Assembly: GCA_964516605.1 (NCBI GenBank)
Contig: CAZFAA010000020.1
Span: 1-23,338 of the forward strand
Direction: 5' to 3'
Length of the DNA stretch: 23,338 nt
From: GCA-2732805 sp964516605
GTDB lineage: Bacteria; Pseudomonadota; Gammaproteobacteria; Coxiellales; Coxiellaceae
In this document: piece by piece, positions 1 to 7,626 of the stretch
How positions within the stretch are numbered: the stretch's first letter is position 1
Layout of the letters: every line of letters starts with the position of its first letter
The notes under the pieces: model-generated
Told to the model about the DNA's origin: nothing
What the model saw: only the letters and a program-made list of their open reading frames with translations
Database searches by the model: none
Translations under genes and position numbers: made by a program

Positions 1-1402
1 AAAGGTTATATCCTTCATCGCCAAAGTTATGGCTAATAAAACTCAGTTTCTCACCTGGTTTTGCATTATTAATTGAAATGACCACTTCAGCGTCTTGTAA
101 CCAACCGATATGTGCTTGATCAAGTCTATGAGGAACATACACTGGCTGTATCAGCAAATCATGAAGAAAAGAGATTGGTCTTTGATTTTCAATATAAGTA
201 GAGCTTCCTTCAGTTTGATCGATTTCAATGGGTACTTGATACATTTCAGCTCTAGTTTTGCCTGGAGTCGTATCAGCCCATTCCTTCATATTTTCTACAA
301 GAATATAGAGTGCTAGATCTTCGGCGAAACCCTGCGCGTCAGTGGGTATCGTTACAAGGGTCACTAAAAGCTGCGCCCAACCTTCTAGGCTGTTAAGATT
401 ATCGACTGAATAAGAAGCAGCCCACTTTTCTACATCTTTAGCAAATTTATTCCATGAATACAACAGTGCTTTATAATCTCCTAATTCACCAGTAAAAATA
501 ATATCTGTATCCAGTTTTCCTTCATTCTCTAATGCCGACTCTTCTAAATCCCAGTCACCGCCCAATTCTGAATAGCCGGTCAAGTCACCTGAAGCCGCCA
601 CGTCTGCTTGCAACATTGCACTTAAGTTTTGAATAAAATCAATGCCATCGGCATTTCCTGCAACATTACACCCATAAATCAAAAAATCAGCTTGATCAGC
701 TAAAGCCGCTTTAATAGTTTGCAATTCATTTAAATGATCACCCAAATTCATATTATTGAGAGTCATATTACCCAATTGCAACTCGCCTGCATTACCATGC
801 GTAATCAAGTGAACAGCATCAATATCTGATCGTGATTTAAGAACATCTGCAATTTGTGCTAAACCATTTAATTGCGTATCGATATAGAATATTTCTGCAT
901 CACGTGATAAGCGGCCCTCGAAAGATTGATAATCTTCAACTGATTTATCAATAAAAACTATTTCTTTGGGATTATCTGAATTTTTTTCAATATTTTCTTT
1001 TTCATCAAATAATGTTTTAATTTTTTCATGTATCTGATTGGGTTGTTGATCTTGATTGATAGCATCTGATGCGGCTTGATTCGCATCACCTTGAGCAGCC
1101 GCATCTATAGCGGCATCAGCAACCGCCGCATCATACATCATGCGTGGCTCCAAAATTTGCATCAAAGACGGTCTTCCGATGAGAATAGATTGGGTTCTCT
1201 TTTTCTTTTTAGTTTTTTCTTGCTTACTTTTTTCAGTAATTTTAGCATGATTTAAAACAGAAAAATTTTTCTTTACATTCTTTTGCTTATCATCAGCAGA
1301 TTCAGCATTGGCATCAGATTTTTTGTTATCTTCTAGACCTATTTTTTTTAATACATCAGAAAGAGATTTTTTATTTTTTCCTGGCTTGTCTGTTTTTTTC
1401 AT
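1..1402 (-). CDS. LEPR-motif / DUF4347 domain protein, C-terminus outside window
   Basis: This reading frame is open from an ATG at 1402 to the left window edge (467 codons visible, no stop), so the C-terminus is missing. A lysine-rich N-terminus (residues 1-70) is followed by the motif MQILEPRMMYDAA (about 81-93), a form of the LEPR-XLL motif found at the start of large exported bacterial proteins. Residues about 147-280 form a DUF4347 domain: THGNAG with His202 and IYGCNVA with Cys245, ending in LGGDWDLE. A His-Gly...Gly-Cys pair of this kind resembles the dyad of clan CD (caspase-like) cysteine peptidases; that link is inference. Residues after 285 match nothing I know. A GAAGGG ribosome site lies 8 bases before the ATG. 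It sits 32 bases downstream of a paralogue on the same strand, probably one operon, and opposite a TolC-like gene that could serve its export. Confidence 0.75.
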   Translation of the reverse strand, partial: MKKTDKPGKNKKSLSDVLKKIGLEDNKKSDANAESADDKQKNVKKNFSVLNHAKITEKSKQEKTKKKKRTQSILIGRPSLMQILEPRMMYDAAVADAAIDAAAQGDANQAASDAINQDQQPNQIHEKIKTLFDEKENIEKNSDNPKEIVFIDKSVEDYQSFEGRLSRDAEIFYIDTQLNGLAQIADVLKSRSDIDAVHLITHGNAGELQLGNMTLNNMNLGDHLNELQTIKAALADQADFLIYGCNVAGNADGIDFIQNLSAMLQADVAASGDLTGYSELGGDWDLEESALENEGKLDTDIIFTGELGDYKALLYSWNKFAKDVEKWAASYSVDNLNSLEGWAQLLVTLVTIPTDAQGFAEDLALYILVENMKEWADTTPGKTRAEMYQVPIEIDQTEGSSTYIENQRPISFLHDLLIQPVYVPHRLDQAHIGWLQDAEVVISINNAKPGEKLSFISHNFGDEGYNL

Positions 1403-1434
1403 AGAAATAGCCCTTCAAATAAAGCAGTTAATAT

Positions 1435-3360
1435 TTAAGGTTTTTTAGGTGGTGTTGTATCGGGAGTCGCTTTTTTACTTTGCTTATCTTTTAATGCGCT
1501 TTCAAAATCTCTAATAGCTGCTTGGGATTCAGGAGAAAAATCTTGCATCAGCTCTATTTGCTGATCTGATAATTTTTCATGAATTTTATCTATTTCATTA
1601 AGCTCTGCTCTTTCTGTTGCATCCAGCACCTCAGCTTGTTCCTGGTCAACTACATCATCGTCTACAGATAATAGCGTACCTTCTTCAGTTAACGTATCGT
1701 CTTCTACTCCACGTGTTACAGTCAACGGTGCCATATTGTCTGCTGTTCTAATATCATCTTGAATATCCTGATCAATACGTTCTTCTGCTCTTTCATTCTG
1801 CAAAGAAGATTTGAGTTGTTGACTAGCCTGCTCGGCCTTTCCAACTTCCCCTGCAGACGGTGTCGCTGTAAACAAGACAACACCTGGATCTGTGCTGGTT
1901 GAAACCAATTCGATGCCAGGATCTGATTCTTCTGTAATCAACTGTGAATTCAATGGATCATCAACCAATCCAAAATTGGTCTGAAATACAGGTGTGGGCT
2001 CAACAATAGTAGGTGTAATGATCACGTCATCAGTTACTGGCAAATTGACATTGATAGCCACTGTTGAATTTGCAACTGACTGATCTCCATCATCATCTCT
2101 TATGTCGAGCTGAATAACACGATTGTTAATTGAAATGCTATTATTCGAGGCAGTACTACCAAACTTCATTAATCCTAAAATACTATTTACATCTTCTCCT
2201 GTCACACCCTCAGAATCTGCAAAAGTGATCGTCAGTCCAGACATGGGGCCTGTATAGTCAATCCGATTACTAATACCTCCTGCCGACGTGCTGATGGTAC
2301 CCATTCGATTCACACCATTTTTTAGAATGTCTCCATTGATGCTATCAAAGGAATACGTAGCATTCCCCACAAATTGAATATAATCTCCTACCTGCCCGCC
2401 AGAGGCCCAGCTAAAGTCTGCTGTACTAACAGACTGGTTCAGCTCCACAGGATCTATTAAAACACCTGGAAGTAATGTCACGGCCGTTTTGGTCTCAGCG
2501 TTATAGGTAATCGAAAACGAATTGGGAATAATGAGCATTGGATCGCCTAGAACATAGCCGTAGTTGTCCTGCGCGTCTCGATCAAAAATCGTGCGTGATT
2601 CAACTTGACCACCTGACTCCAGTGCTTGCTTTTCCAGCTCCCAGTCACCGCCTAGCAAAGCACTACCAGTTAAATCCGTTGACGCCGCAATATCTGCCGC
2701 CAAGACAGTGCTTAATTGAGAAATGAAGGCTTCTCCACGCTCACCTTCAGCCACATTACATCCATAAAACAAAACGTCTGCTGTGCTTGATAAGGCATCA
2801 CGCCATACAGCCAAACTTTCTTGATACTGATTGATATTATCGATATCCAATATGATAGAACCCAATTCCAATAGCCCAGAATCACCATGTGTCACGATAT
2901 GCAACGCATCCAGATTTTGATATTCTCTCAAAATATTCGTCAGTTGCAGCACCCCATCTTGCTGCCCATCGATATAATACACCTTTGAATCACGCGATAA
3001 ATTGGAAATCAGGGATTCATAATCCTCAACACGCATGTCGATAATCACTAATTCTCGGATCGTAGACTGTGTACTGCTTTCATTTTCTTCAGCGCCAAAT
3101 AATTTTTCAGCTTCTTTGCGTGTCGCAGCGACACTACTTTTATCTGTTTGCGCAGAATTATGCTCCACCGCTTCTCGCGCAGCAGCCTGTTGAGCAGCGG
3201 ATTGATCACCGCCTGCATCACCACCACCTTGTGTAGCCGCATCCGCTGCACTCGCATCGAACATAAGACGTGTTTCTAATGGTTGCATCATAGAGGGCCT
3301 ATAATCATCATGAGATTCTGCTTTTACCGTATTTTTATTAGTTTTTTTATAATGAGCCAC
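1435..3360 (-). CDS. LEPR-motif / DUF4347 domain protein, 641 aa
   Basis: Paralogue of the gene at 1-1402, first in the pair. The frame extends to a TTG at 3375, but GGAGGGA lies inside that extension, 6 bases before a GTG at 3360, so I take GTG as the start. Visible parts: the motif MQPLETRLMFDAS (residues about 25-37), an Ala/Gly/Gln-rich linker, then a DUF4347 domain (about 102-260) with VTHGDSG (His158) and FYGCNVAEG (Cys201), closing with LGGDWELE. After it comes a beta-rich, cadherin-like stretch (about 270-440, with DIRDDDGDQS) and a long acidic, probably disordered tail ending in a Pro/Lys-rich C-terminus. No RTX nonapeptides and no long adhesin repeats are present, which is short for proteins that carry LEPR and DUF4347. 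Likely exported; the substrate or target is unknown. Confidence 0.8.
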   Translation of the reverse strand: MAHYKKTNKNTVKAESHDDYRPSMMQPLETRLMFDASAADAATQGGGDAGGDQSAAQQAAAREAVEHNSAQTDKSSVAATRKEAEKLFGAEENESSTQSTIRELVIIDMRVEDYESLISNLSRDSKVYYIDGQQDGVLQLTNILREYQNLDALHIVTHGDSGLLELGSIILDIDNINQYQESLAVWRDALSSTADVLFYGCNVAEGERGEAFISQLSTVLAADIAASTDLTGSALLGGDWELEKQALESGGQVESRTIFDRDAQDNYGYVLGDPMLIIPNSFSITYNAETKTAVTLLPGVLIDPVELNQSVSTADFSWASGGQVGDYIQFVGNATYSFDSINGDILKNGVNRMGTISTSAGGISNRIDYTGPMSGLTITFADSEGVTGEDVNSILGLMKFGSTASNNSISINNRVIQLDIRDDDGDQSVANSTVAINVNLPVTDDVIITPTIVEPTPVFQTNFGLVDDPLNSQLITEESDPGIELVSTSTDPGVVLFTATPSAGEVGKAEQASQQLKSSLQNERAEERIDQDIQDDIRTADNMAPLTVTRGVEDDTLTEEGTLLSVDDDVVDQEQAEVLDATERAELNEIDKIHEKLSDQQIELMQDFSPESQAAIRDFESALKDKQSKKATPDTTPPKKP

Positions 3361-3571
3361 AATAACTCCCTCCAAGCACGATCATGTCGAGCATACAACT
3401 CGCCCGCTCATCGAACTATAGTACATACCAACAATTAATCGAACTTGCTCTAAAAAAATGCCTTAACTTAATTATTGTGGGCTAGAACCGATCATGCACT
3501 GATAGTAAATCGGGACACAGCTTTAACTTGCTCCATCACTCATACCATTATAGAATGACATAGGGTGGCTG

Positions 3572-5197
3572 ATGTTCAAGGATGAAACAGTGATAAAGTC
3601 TGCAGGTTATCTCAAGCAATTCGCTCTCCTCACAACCATATTGAGTTTATCCGGCTGCGGATTGTCTCCTAAAAAAGTCGACCCTACTGAACAATATAAT
3701 GCTGTTAACGCCAATCTTGAAGAAGCTCAAAAGATACAAGCCTCCTTACCCACAAAACTTACTCTTTCTGAAGCTATTGCGCGTGCATTAAAATATAATT
3801 TAGATGACCGTCTTCATAAATATAAAATTGCTTTAACATCTGGCCAAGCTAATTTAGCAAAATGGCAGCTTGCACCAAATCCTGAGATTTTCTTCGATGA
3901 AGCCTACCGCAGTAACGAGTACATACCGCTTGATCAAAACAAAGTCCCTAGTGATTCGACGTTCACCCCACAAAATATTGAGACGTCAAAATACAATATC
4001 ACATGGAATATACTTGACTTCGGATTGAGTTATATTCGTGCCAAACAGAAGTACGATGAAATACACATCGCACAAGAACAAGAACGGAAAATTGTGCAGC
4101 AACTCGTGTCTCAAGTTATGATTTCTTACTGGCAAGCTTATCAAACTCAAGAATTAGAGCCTCAACTCATCGCATTGCGTAAAGAGGTTGAACTGGCTAT
4201 TTGGCGCTCTAAAAAAATTAAGGCGGCACAAGCAACAGATGACATCATGCAACTAGAATATGAGCAGCTGCTCATTCGCAATTTAAGACGCACAACAAAA
4301 CTATATTTACAAATTGTTAAAGGTAAAGAAGAGCTTGCTAGTCTAATTAGTGCTCCGCCTAATAGTCACTTTACTCTTGCACCACCACCTGCCAATTTTA
4401 CCAAACTGCAAAAACTGGATTTATCAATGCCACAGCTCGGCACGATTGCGTTAGTCTATCGACCAGAATTGCGTGAGCTCACTTACCGTAAGCGCATTGC
4501 ACAAGCTGGTGTATCCGAGGCGGTTCTCGGTGTATTACCTTCTGTGAATCTGTTAGGAGGAAGAGAACAAACTAGTAATACATATGTATTAAATCAGCAA
4601 TGGTACAATGTTAATGCGAGCTTAACATGGAGCCTGATTAAACTACTCAGCTTGTCATCATCACTCAAATCAGCGGATGCACAGATTAATATTGAAAAAA
4701 TGACTCAAGCTGCTTTATCACTTGCAGTGATTATGCAAGTTAATTTAGCCTATAACGAGTATCAACTATTACAAGTTGACTACAAAGATAGCTTAGCTGA
4801 AGTGGCCACTGAAGATGAAATTTATGATAAAACTAAAATATTACTCAAAGCATATCGCAGTAATGAACAAGCACTAGTTCGCAGAAAACTCAATTATTTT
4901 AGTGCGCTGCTTGATGAAGACGTTTCTTTATCTGCTTTATATACAGCACTAGGTAAATTAAAAATGGCCGTTGGTATGAATTACTTGCCGGGCATTACCT
5001 CTGAAGAAGTAAACAAAGCGCCACTCTCATCGTTGACAGAACTTGTTCGACAAGAATTGGCAGTAACCTTAGATAAAAGTTTCAGTCAGCAAGTGCACGC
5101 TACGTATAATCAGCTAATGCATGAAGTGACTCAGTTTCAAGCGACAGAAAAGCACCCGGAAAAAGCAGGAGCCATGACATCACCTAAGATGGAATAG
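3572..5197 (+). CDS. TolC-family outer-membrane efflux lipoprotein
   Basis: 541 residues. The N-terminus has a hydrophobic segment ending in the lipobox LSLSGC (Cys29), so it should be a lipoprotein. The rest follows the TolC/OEP pattern: two halves with long amphipathic helices, an opening such as LTLSEAIARALKYN (about 62-75), the strand-like NITWNILDFGLSYIRAKQKYDE (split here: the core is WNILDFGLSY, about 145-155), and an equivalent SLTWSLIKLLSL near 350. Such proteins form the outer-membrane and periplasmic tunnel of type I secretion or RND efflux. No ABC transporter or membrane-fusion partner gene is seen here. It is transcribed divergently from the DUF4347 pair, so export of those proteins is a reasonable guess only. 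AGGGTGG precedes the ATG by 3 bases; a GTG at codon 7 with an AGGA is a possible alternative start. Confidence 0.85.
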   Translation: MFKDETVIKSAGYLKQFALLTTILSLSGCGLSPKKVDPTEQYNAVNANLEEAQKIQASLPTKLTLSEAIARALKYNLDDRLHKYKIALTSGQANLAKWQLAPNPEIFFDEAYRSNEYIPLDQNKVPSDSTFTPQNIETSKYNITWNILDFGLSYIRAKQKYDEIHIAQEQERKIVQQLVSQVMISYWQAYQTQELEPQLIALRKEVELAIWRSKKIKAAQATDDIMQLEYEQLLIRNLRRTTKLYLQIVKGKEELASLISAPPNSHFTLAPPPANFTKLQKLDLSMPQLGTIALVYRPELRELTYRKRIAQAGVSEAVLGVLPSVNLLGGREQTSNTYVLNQQWYNVNASLTWSLIKLLSLSSSLKSADAQINIEKMTQAALSLAVIMQVNLAYNEYQLLQVDYKDSLAEVATEDEIYDKTKILLKAYRSNEQALVRRKLNYFSALLDEDVSLSALYTALGKLKMAVGMNYLPGITSEEVNKAPLSSLTELVRQELAVTLDKSFSQQVHATYNQLMHEVTQFQATEKHPEKAGAMTSPKME

Positions 5198-5270
5198 TGT
5201 CATTACTCGAGAGTGACTTGCTTTGTCATGTCCCTTAGCTTATAACTTAGACACATTCTAAAACTTAAAC

Positions 5271-5287
5271 ATTAAGGCAACATTAAG
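5271..5287 (+). promoter_or_regulatory. PmrA-box-like tandem TTAA element
   Basis: ATTAAGGCAACATTAAG has two TTAA cores 11 bp apart and matches the elements at the icmT/dotD and icmV/icmW promoters (compare CTTAAGGGAACATTAAA). A third TTAA lies 7 bp upstream. TAATAT at 5308-5313, 20 bases downstream of the box, could be the -10 of the gene starting at 5384. The family consensus YTTAAK-N5-YTTAAK is that of the response regulator PmrA. The regulator's identity is inferred. Confidence 0.5.
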
Positions 5288-5383
5288 AAAGGTAAGAGGT
5301 GAGCATCTAATATTTGTAATATTTGCAATCATCTCATGTATCGATTAAATTAAACCGAATTAAATTAAAAGAGCCACAGTAGA

Positions 5384-6091
5384 ATGAGCAGACTAGACGT
5401 AACCATCCGCGGACAAAAATTTGAAAGTTTTTTTGATGTTGAGTGTTTTATCAATAAATTAACAGCAGAAGAAAAAAAAATTGTTGCCAAAGAAATCTTT
5501 ACATATGAGGGACTAAGTCCGTTTATTGTACCTACGACAGGACAAGAGCATCCTACGAATGCCTCACACCATCTTTGGCGGTTATTACAGTTACTACAAC
5601 CAACAGCCACCGAGAAAGACTGTGCGTTGAGAATAATTCTCGATAATACCGAGACTTTAACGTGTTTTTTATTTGATAGTTATCCTATCAATGCCAATCT
5701 CCAGAAGCAGCACTTAATGAATTTATTCCCAGAGCATGAACAAGAAATTGAAGAAAAAATAACGCCCATCGTCGATTATATTCAGCAAAAATATAAGAAA
5801 GCAGATACAACAGATACAGAGAAAAAAATTGTGCCCGCCGTGCTTAATAATATTCAAAAAAAATTGAGTCCCTTTCTTGAAAATGTCAGTGATGCACCAC
5901 AAATAATAAATGAACCAAACATAACAGATTCAAACCTTGGCCAAGTATCACAAAGTTCGCTTTTAAAACCCCCAAGAAGCGATGATCATACTAGCCAAAG
6001 CGATGATCATACTAGCCAAAGCAATGATCATACTAGCCAAAGCAATGATCATACTAGCCAATATGATGACGATGAAACATTCACACTCTGA
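5384..6091 (+). CDS. unrecognised acidic protein with C-terminal heptapeptide repeats
   Basis: 235 residues; I do not recognise the family. There is no signal peptide and no membrane segment, so it is probably cytoplasmic or a secreted effector. The N-terminal 130 residues look like a compact mostly helical domain (motifs such as FINKLTAEEKKIVAKEIFTYEG and HHLWRLLQLLQP). The middle is charged. The C-terminus has four perfect-register copies of S-[D/N]-D-H-T-S-Q (residues 199-226), then an acidic tail YDDDETFTL. It lies next to icmS in convergent orientation and has a PmrA-box-like element about 100 bases upstream of the ATG, like the dot/icm operons. Position, shared control element and polar C-terminus make it a candidate Dot/Icm substrate or accessory factor, but nothing in the sequence proves that. 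Confidence 0.7.
   Translation: MSRLDVTIRGQKFESFFDVECFINKLTAEEKKIVAKEIFTYEGLSPFIVPTTGQEHPTNASHHLWRLLQLLQPTATEKDCALRIILDNTETLTCFLFDSYPINANLQKQHLMNLFPEHEQEIEEKITPIVDYIQQKYKKADTTDTEKKIVPAVLNNIQKKLSPFLENVSDAPQIINEPNITDSNLGQVSQSSLLKPPRSDDHTSQSDDHTSQSNDHTSQSNDHTSQYDDDETFTL
5978..6061 (+). repeat. in-frame 21-bp tandem repeat, 4 units
   Basis: Four adjacent 21-bp units encode S-D-D-H-T-S-Q twice and S-N-D-H-T-S-Q twice. The units differ only by one G/A change, so the array is recent or kept homogeneous. The period is a multiple of three, so copy-number change would lengthen or shorten the protein without a frameshift. Confidence 0.95.
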
Positions 6092-6112
6092 ACCTATTCT
6101 GATTTGATTGAC

Positions 6113-6149
6113 ACCTCATTAAGAGAGTAGAATCTCGAAACAATGAGGT
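6113..6149. terminator. stem-loop between convergent genes
   Basis: ACCTCATT (6113-6120) and AATGAGGT (6142-6149) form an 8-bp stem, with an inner GAGA/TCTC pair within the loop. It lies between the stops of the 235-residue gene and icmS. There is no clear U-run, so a terminator role is only plausible. The left arm overlaps a half copy of the TTAA box (TTAAGAGAGTA). Confidence 0.3.
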
Positions 6150-6188
6150 AAGAAATGAAGGGAAAATTGAAAAAATCAATCAATTAAC

Positions 6189-6530
6189 TTAGTCATACAT
6201 CAGCTCATCGAGTGATACGACTTTCTTTTCAGAGCTATTTCGTACAATTTCATGCAACACATCAACAATGCAAAATAATCTCAACATATCGGGTGTAAAC
6301 GTATCAAATTGCACTGAGGTACCGAGCAATGATTTGTCAACATCGGTATAAGTAGCACCGAGACCATAACCGAAACACAATGAAGCCAACTGATCCGCTC
6401 GTTTAGCTAAACCAGGTAATAAGCCAGTTTCAGAAAACAATTCACTCGTTGTGATCACACTACCTTTCAGTGTGAACGTCACCTGCATATATTTAACAAT
6501 TGCAGCGAGTTTATTTTGTAATTCTTCCAC
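6189..6530 (-). CDS. icmS: Dot/Icm type IVB adaptor protein IcmS
   Basis: The central stretch FSETGLLPGLAKRADQLASL followed by CFGYGLGATYTD, and the C-terminus SLDELMYD, are what I recall as IcmS hallmarks. IcmS is a small acidic cytoplasmic protein that pairs with IcmW, binds effectors and links them to the DotL coupling complex. The frame can start at a GTG at 6548, but that codon has no usable ribosome site. A GTG at 6530 has GGGG 5 bases upstream and gives 113 residues, matching the roughly 114 of the Legionella protein, so I choose it. It is 27 bases downstream of icmT on the same strand, as in the icmTS pair of other species. The rest of the usual icmTSRQ run does not follow; a convergent unrelated gene does. 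Confidence 0.9.
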   Translation of the reverse strand: MEELQNKLAAIVKYMQVTFTLKGSVITTSELFSETGLLPGLAKRADQLASLCFGYGLGATYTDVDKSLLGTSVQFDTFTPDMLRLFCIVDVLHEIVRNSSEKKVVSLDELMYD

Positions 6531-6557
6531 TATCGCCCCCGTCAGCACACCTTAACA

Positions 6558-6824
6558 TTATCGACGCTCTATTGAATTGAAATAGCTAACTAATTTACGC
6601 TTACCCGCAATCTTACTACGCATCCAGCGTAAAAATACAATTGGCGTGAATCCATAGCGATTCAGTATACTAAAGAAAAACATACATACTAAGGCAACCG
6701 ACCACGTCCAAATGCGCATATACATTAAAGGTAAGATCACTGGAAATGCCAAACGCCCATCCCAAATAAAAAATCGTATGGAACGAGCTGAGTCTCGCCA
6801 ATGTGCTTCATTTACTACTCTCAT
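6558..6824 (-). CDS. icmT: Dot/Icm type IVB membrane protein IcmT
   Basis: 88 residues, the normal size of IcmT (about 86). The N-terminus HWRDSARSIRFFIWDGRLAF and the segment RYGFTPIVFLRWMR are typical of the family (TraK in IncI plasmids). Two hydrophobic stretches (about 28-40 and 42-57) give an inner-membrane protein with a basic C-terminal tail (KIAGKRKLVSYFNSIERR). Its role in the machine is structural and not fully defined; in Legionella it has been linked to pore formation and egress. It starts 24 bases from an inverted pair of TTAA boxes shared with dotD, so the two divergent operons are probably co-controlled. No strong ribosome site is visible before the ATG. Confidence 0.88.
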   Translation of the reverse strand: MRVVNEAHWRDSARSIRFFIWDGRLAFPVILPLMYMRIWTWSVALVCMFFFSILNRYGFTPIVFLRWMRSKIAGKRKLVSYFNSIERR

Positions 6825-6848
6825 AGGCTGAACATTTTAAAGTTAATT

Positions 6849-6866
6849 CCTTAAGAGAGTATTAAA
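6849..6866 (+). promoter_or_regulatory. PmrA-box-like element, left arm of perfect inverted pair (icmT/dotD)
   Basis: CCTTAAGAGAGTATTAAA: two TTAA cores 11 bp apart. It is the exact reverse complement of 6892-6909. TATTAT at 6887-6892, 20 bases downstream, is a possible -10 for dotD, the same spacing as upstream of the gene at 5384. Confidence 0.55.
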
Positions 6867-6891
6867 ATCATGATTTATAACGGTGTTATTA

Positions 6892-6909
6892 TTTAATACT
6901 CTCTTAAGG
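6892..6909 (-). promoter_or_regulatory. PmrA-box-like element, right arm of perfect inverted pair (icmT/dotD)
   Basis: TTTAATACTCTCTTAAGG is the 18-bp exact inverse of 6849-6866, centres 43 bp apart. Between the arms lies the self-complementary TTATAA (6875-6880), which could act as an overlapping -10 for icmT. The arms face each other, so one pair could serve both divergent operons. Confidence 0.55.
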
Positions 6910-6993
6910 TTTTTAACATAGAATAGGTTACCAAATGAACACAATAACCTCCTTAATAGAATGATTTAATCCGTTGATAGAGAGAGAAAAACG

Positions 6994-7527
6994 ATGAAAT
7001 TCATGAATCTAGCCGTAAAGCTCACAGTATTGGCGTCAGTAATAGCCCTGGTCGGCTGTTCCAATAGCAAACGCGTAGTCGATTTGAATCTACGTTATGT
7101 TACCGCAAACAGTGCACCAATCAATTCACAAGATCGTAACGCCCAAGAACAAGTTGCCGAGGCCTCCTCTTCTGTTTCAGGCTCATTGCAAGAATTGTCG
7201 GCTATTGATATGGCCAATACACCCGCCTCCAAACGTAACACAATTGGCAAACCGTTTAGCCCCAGCGACACTGGGATGACGGCGCAAGCATCTATTGATT
7301 GGAACGGCCCTGTGGAACCGGTTCTGAAAAAAATTGCTTCGGCAGCCGGTTACAGCCTGCGTGTTTTAGGTTCAGCACCACCTATTCCTGTACTAGTATT
7401 AGTGAACGCTGAAAACCAGCCACTAGCTGATATTTTACGTAATGTGATGTATCAGGTGAACAATAAAGCGGCTATAGCTGTTTATCCAAAAGCACGTGTT
7501 ATTGAATTACGTTATTTTAAAAGCTAA
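6994..7527 (+). CDS. dotD: Dot/Icm outer-membrane lipoprotein DotD
   Basis: 177 residues (Legionella DotD about 163). The signal peptide ends in the lipobox ALVGC with Cys22. After a low-complexity linker, the C-terminal half (about 100-177) has the DotD fold signature: IDWNGPVEPVLKKIASAAGY, then PPIPVLVLVNAENQPLADIL and AAIAVYPKARVIELRY. This domain resembles the N-terminal domain of secretins. DotD and DotC together bring DotH to the outer membrane and form part of the core ring. AGAGAGA lies 8 bases before the ATG. First gene of a dotD-dotC-dotB operon, with TTAA boxes upstream and a hairpin in the gap to dotC. Confidence 0.92.
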   Translation: MKFMNLAVKLTVLASVIALVGCSNSKRVVDLNLRYVTANSAPINSQDRNAQEQVAEASSSVSGSLQELSAIDMANTPASKRNTIGKPFSPSDTGMTAQASIDWNGPVEPVLKKIASAAGYSLRVLGSAPPIPVLVLVNAENQPLADILRNVMYQVNNKAAIAVYPKARVIELRYFKS

Positions 7528-7541
7528 TGTAAACAGCCCTG

Positions 7542-7565
7542 TCGCTCTTGCTGAAGCCAGAGCGA
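7542..7565 (+). other. intercistronic stem-loop between dotD and dotC
   Basis: TCGCTCT (7542-7548) pairs with AGAGCGA (7559-7565) around a 10-base loop, with a possible extra G-U pair outside. The hairpin starts 15 bases after the dotD stop. Only short T clusters follow, so it may be a weak attenuator or an mRNA-stability element that sets the dotD to dotC/dotB ratio. Confidence 0.4.
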
Positions 7566-7626
7566 TTACTTAATTGTTGCAATAACTATGGCTGAAATTC
7601 AAATTAATTTGGGATGTTGTAAGCAC

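Noticed and set aside
110..316. Plus-strand frame of 68 codons
   Set aside because: It lies antisense within the open minus-strand DUF4347 gene, which has clear domain motifs; it shows no recognisable protein features.
3361..3375. TTG start for the 646-residue version of the complete DUF4347 protein
   Set aside because: The extension contains the ribosome site GGAGGGA for the GTG at 3360, so it is more likely leader than protein.
3410..3445. Direct repeat ATCGAACT (3410-3417 and 3438-3445) in the divergent promoter region
   Set aside because: Only 8 bases, with no third copy and no link to a clear promoter, so chance is likely.
5199..5217. Terminator after the TolC-like gene
   Set aside because: The stem is only six pairs including a wobble, and no T-run follows.
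5978..6061. Possible CRISPR array
   Set aside because: Units are directly adjacent without spacers and are in frame within a coding sequence.
6531..6548. Upstream GTG start of icmS
   Set aside because: AAGG is only one base away; the GTG at 6530 has a well-spaced GGGG and gives the family length.
7588..7626. Upstream ATG of dotC
   Set aside because: It adds residues ahead of the signal peptide's basic region and lacks a ribosome site.
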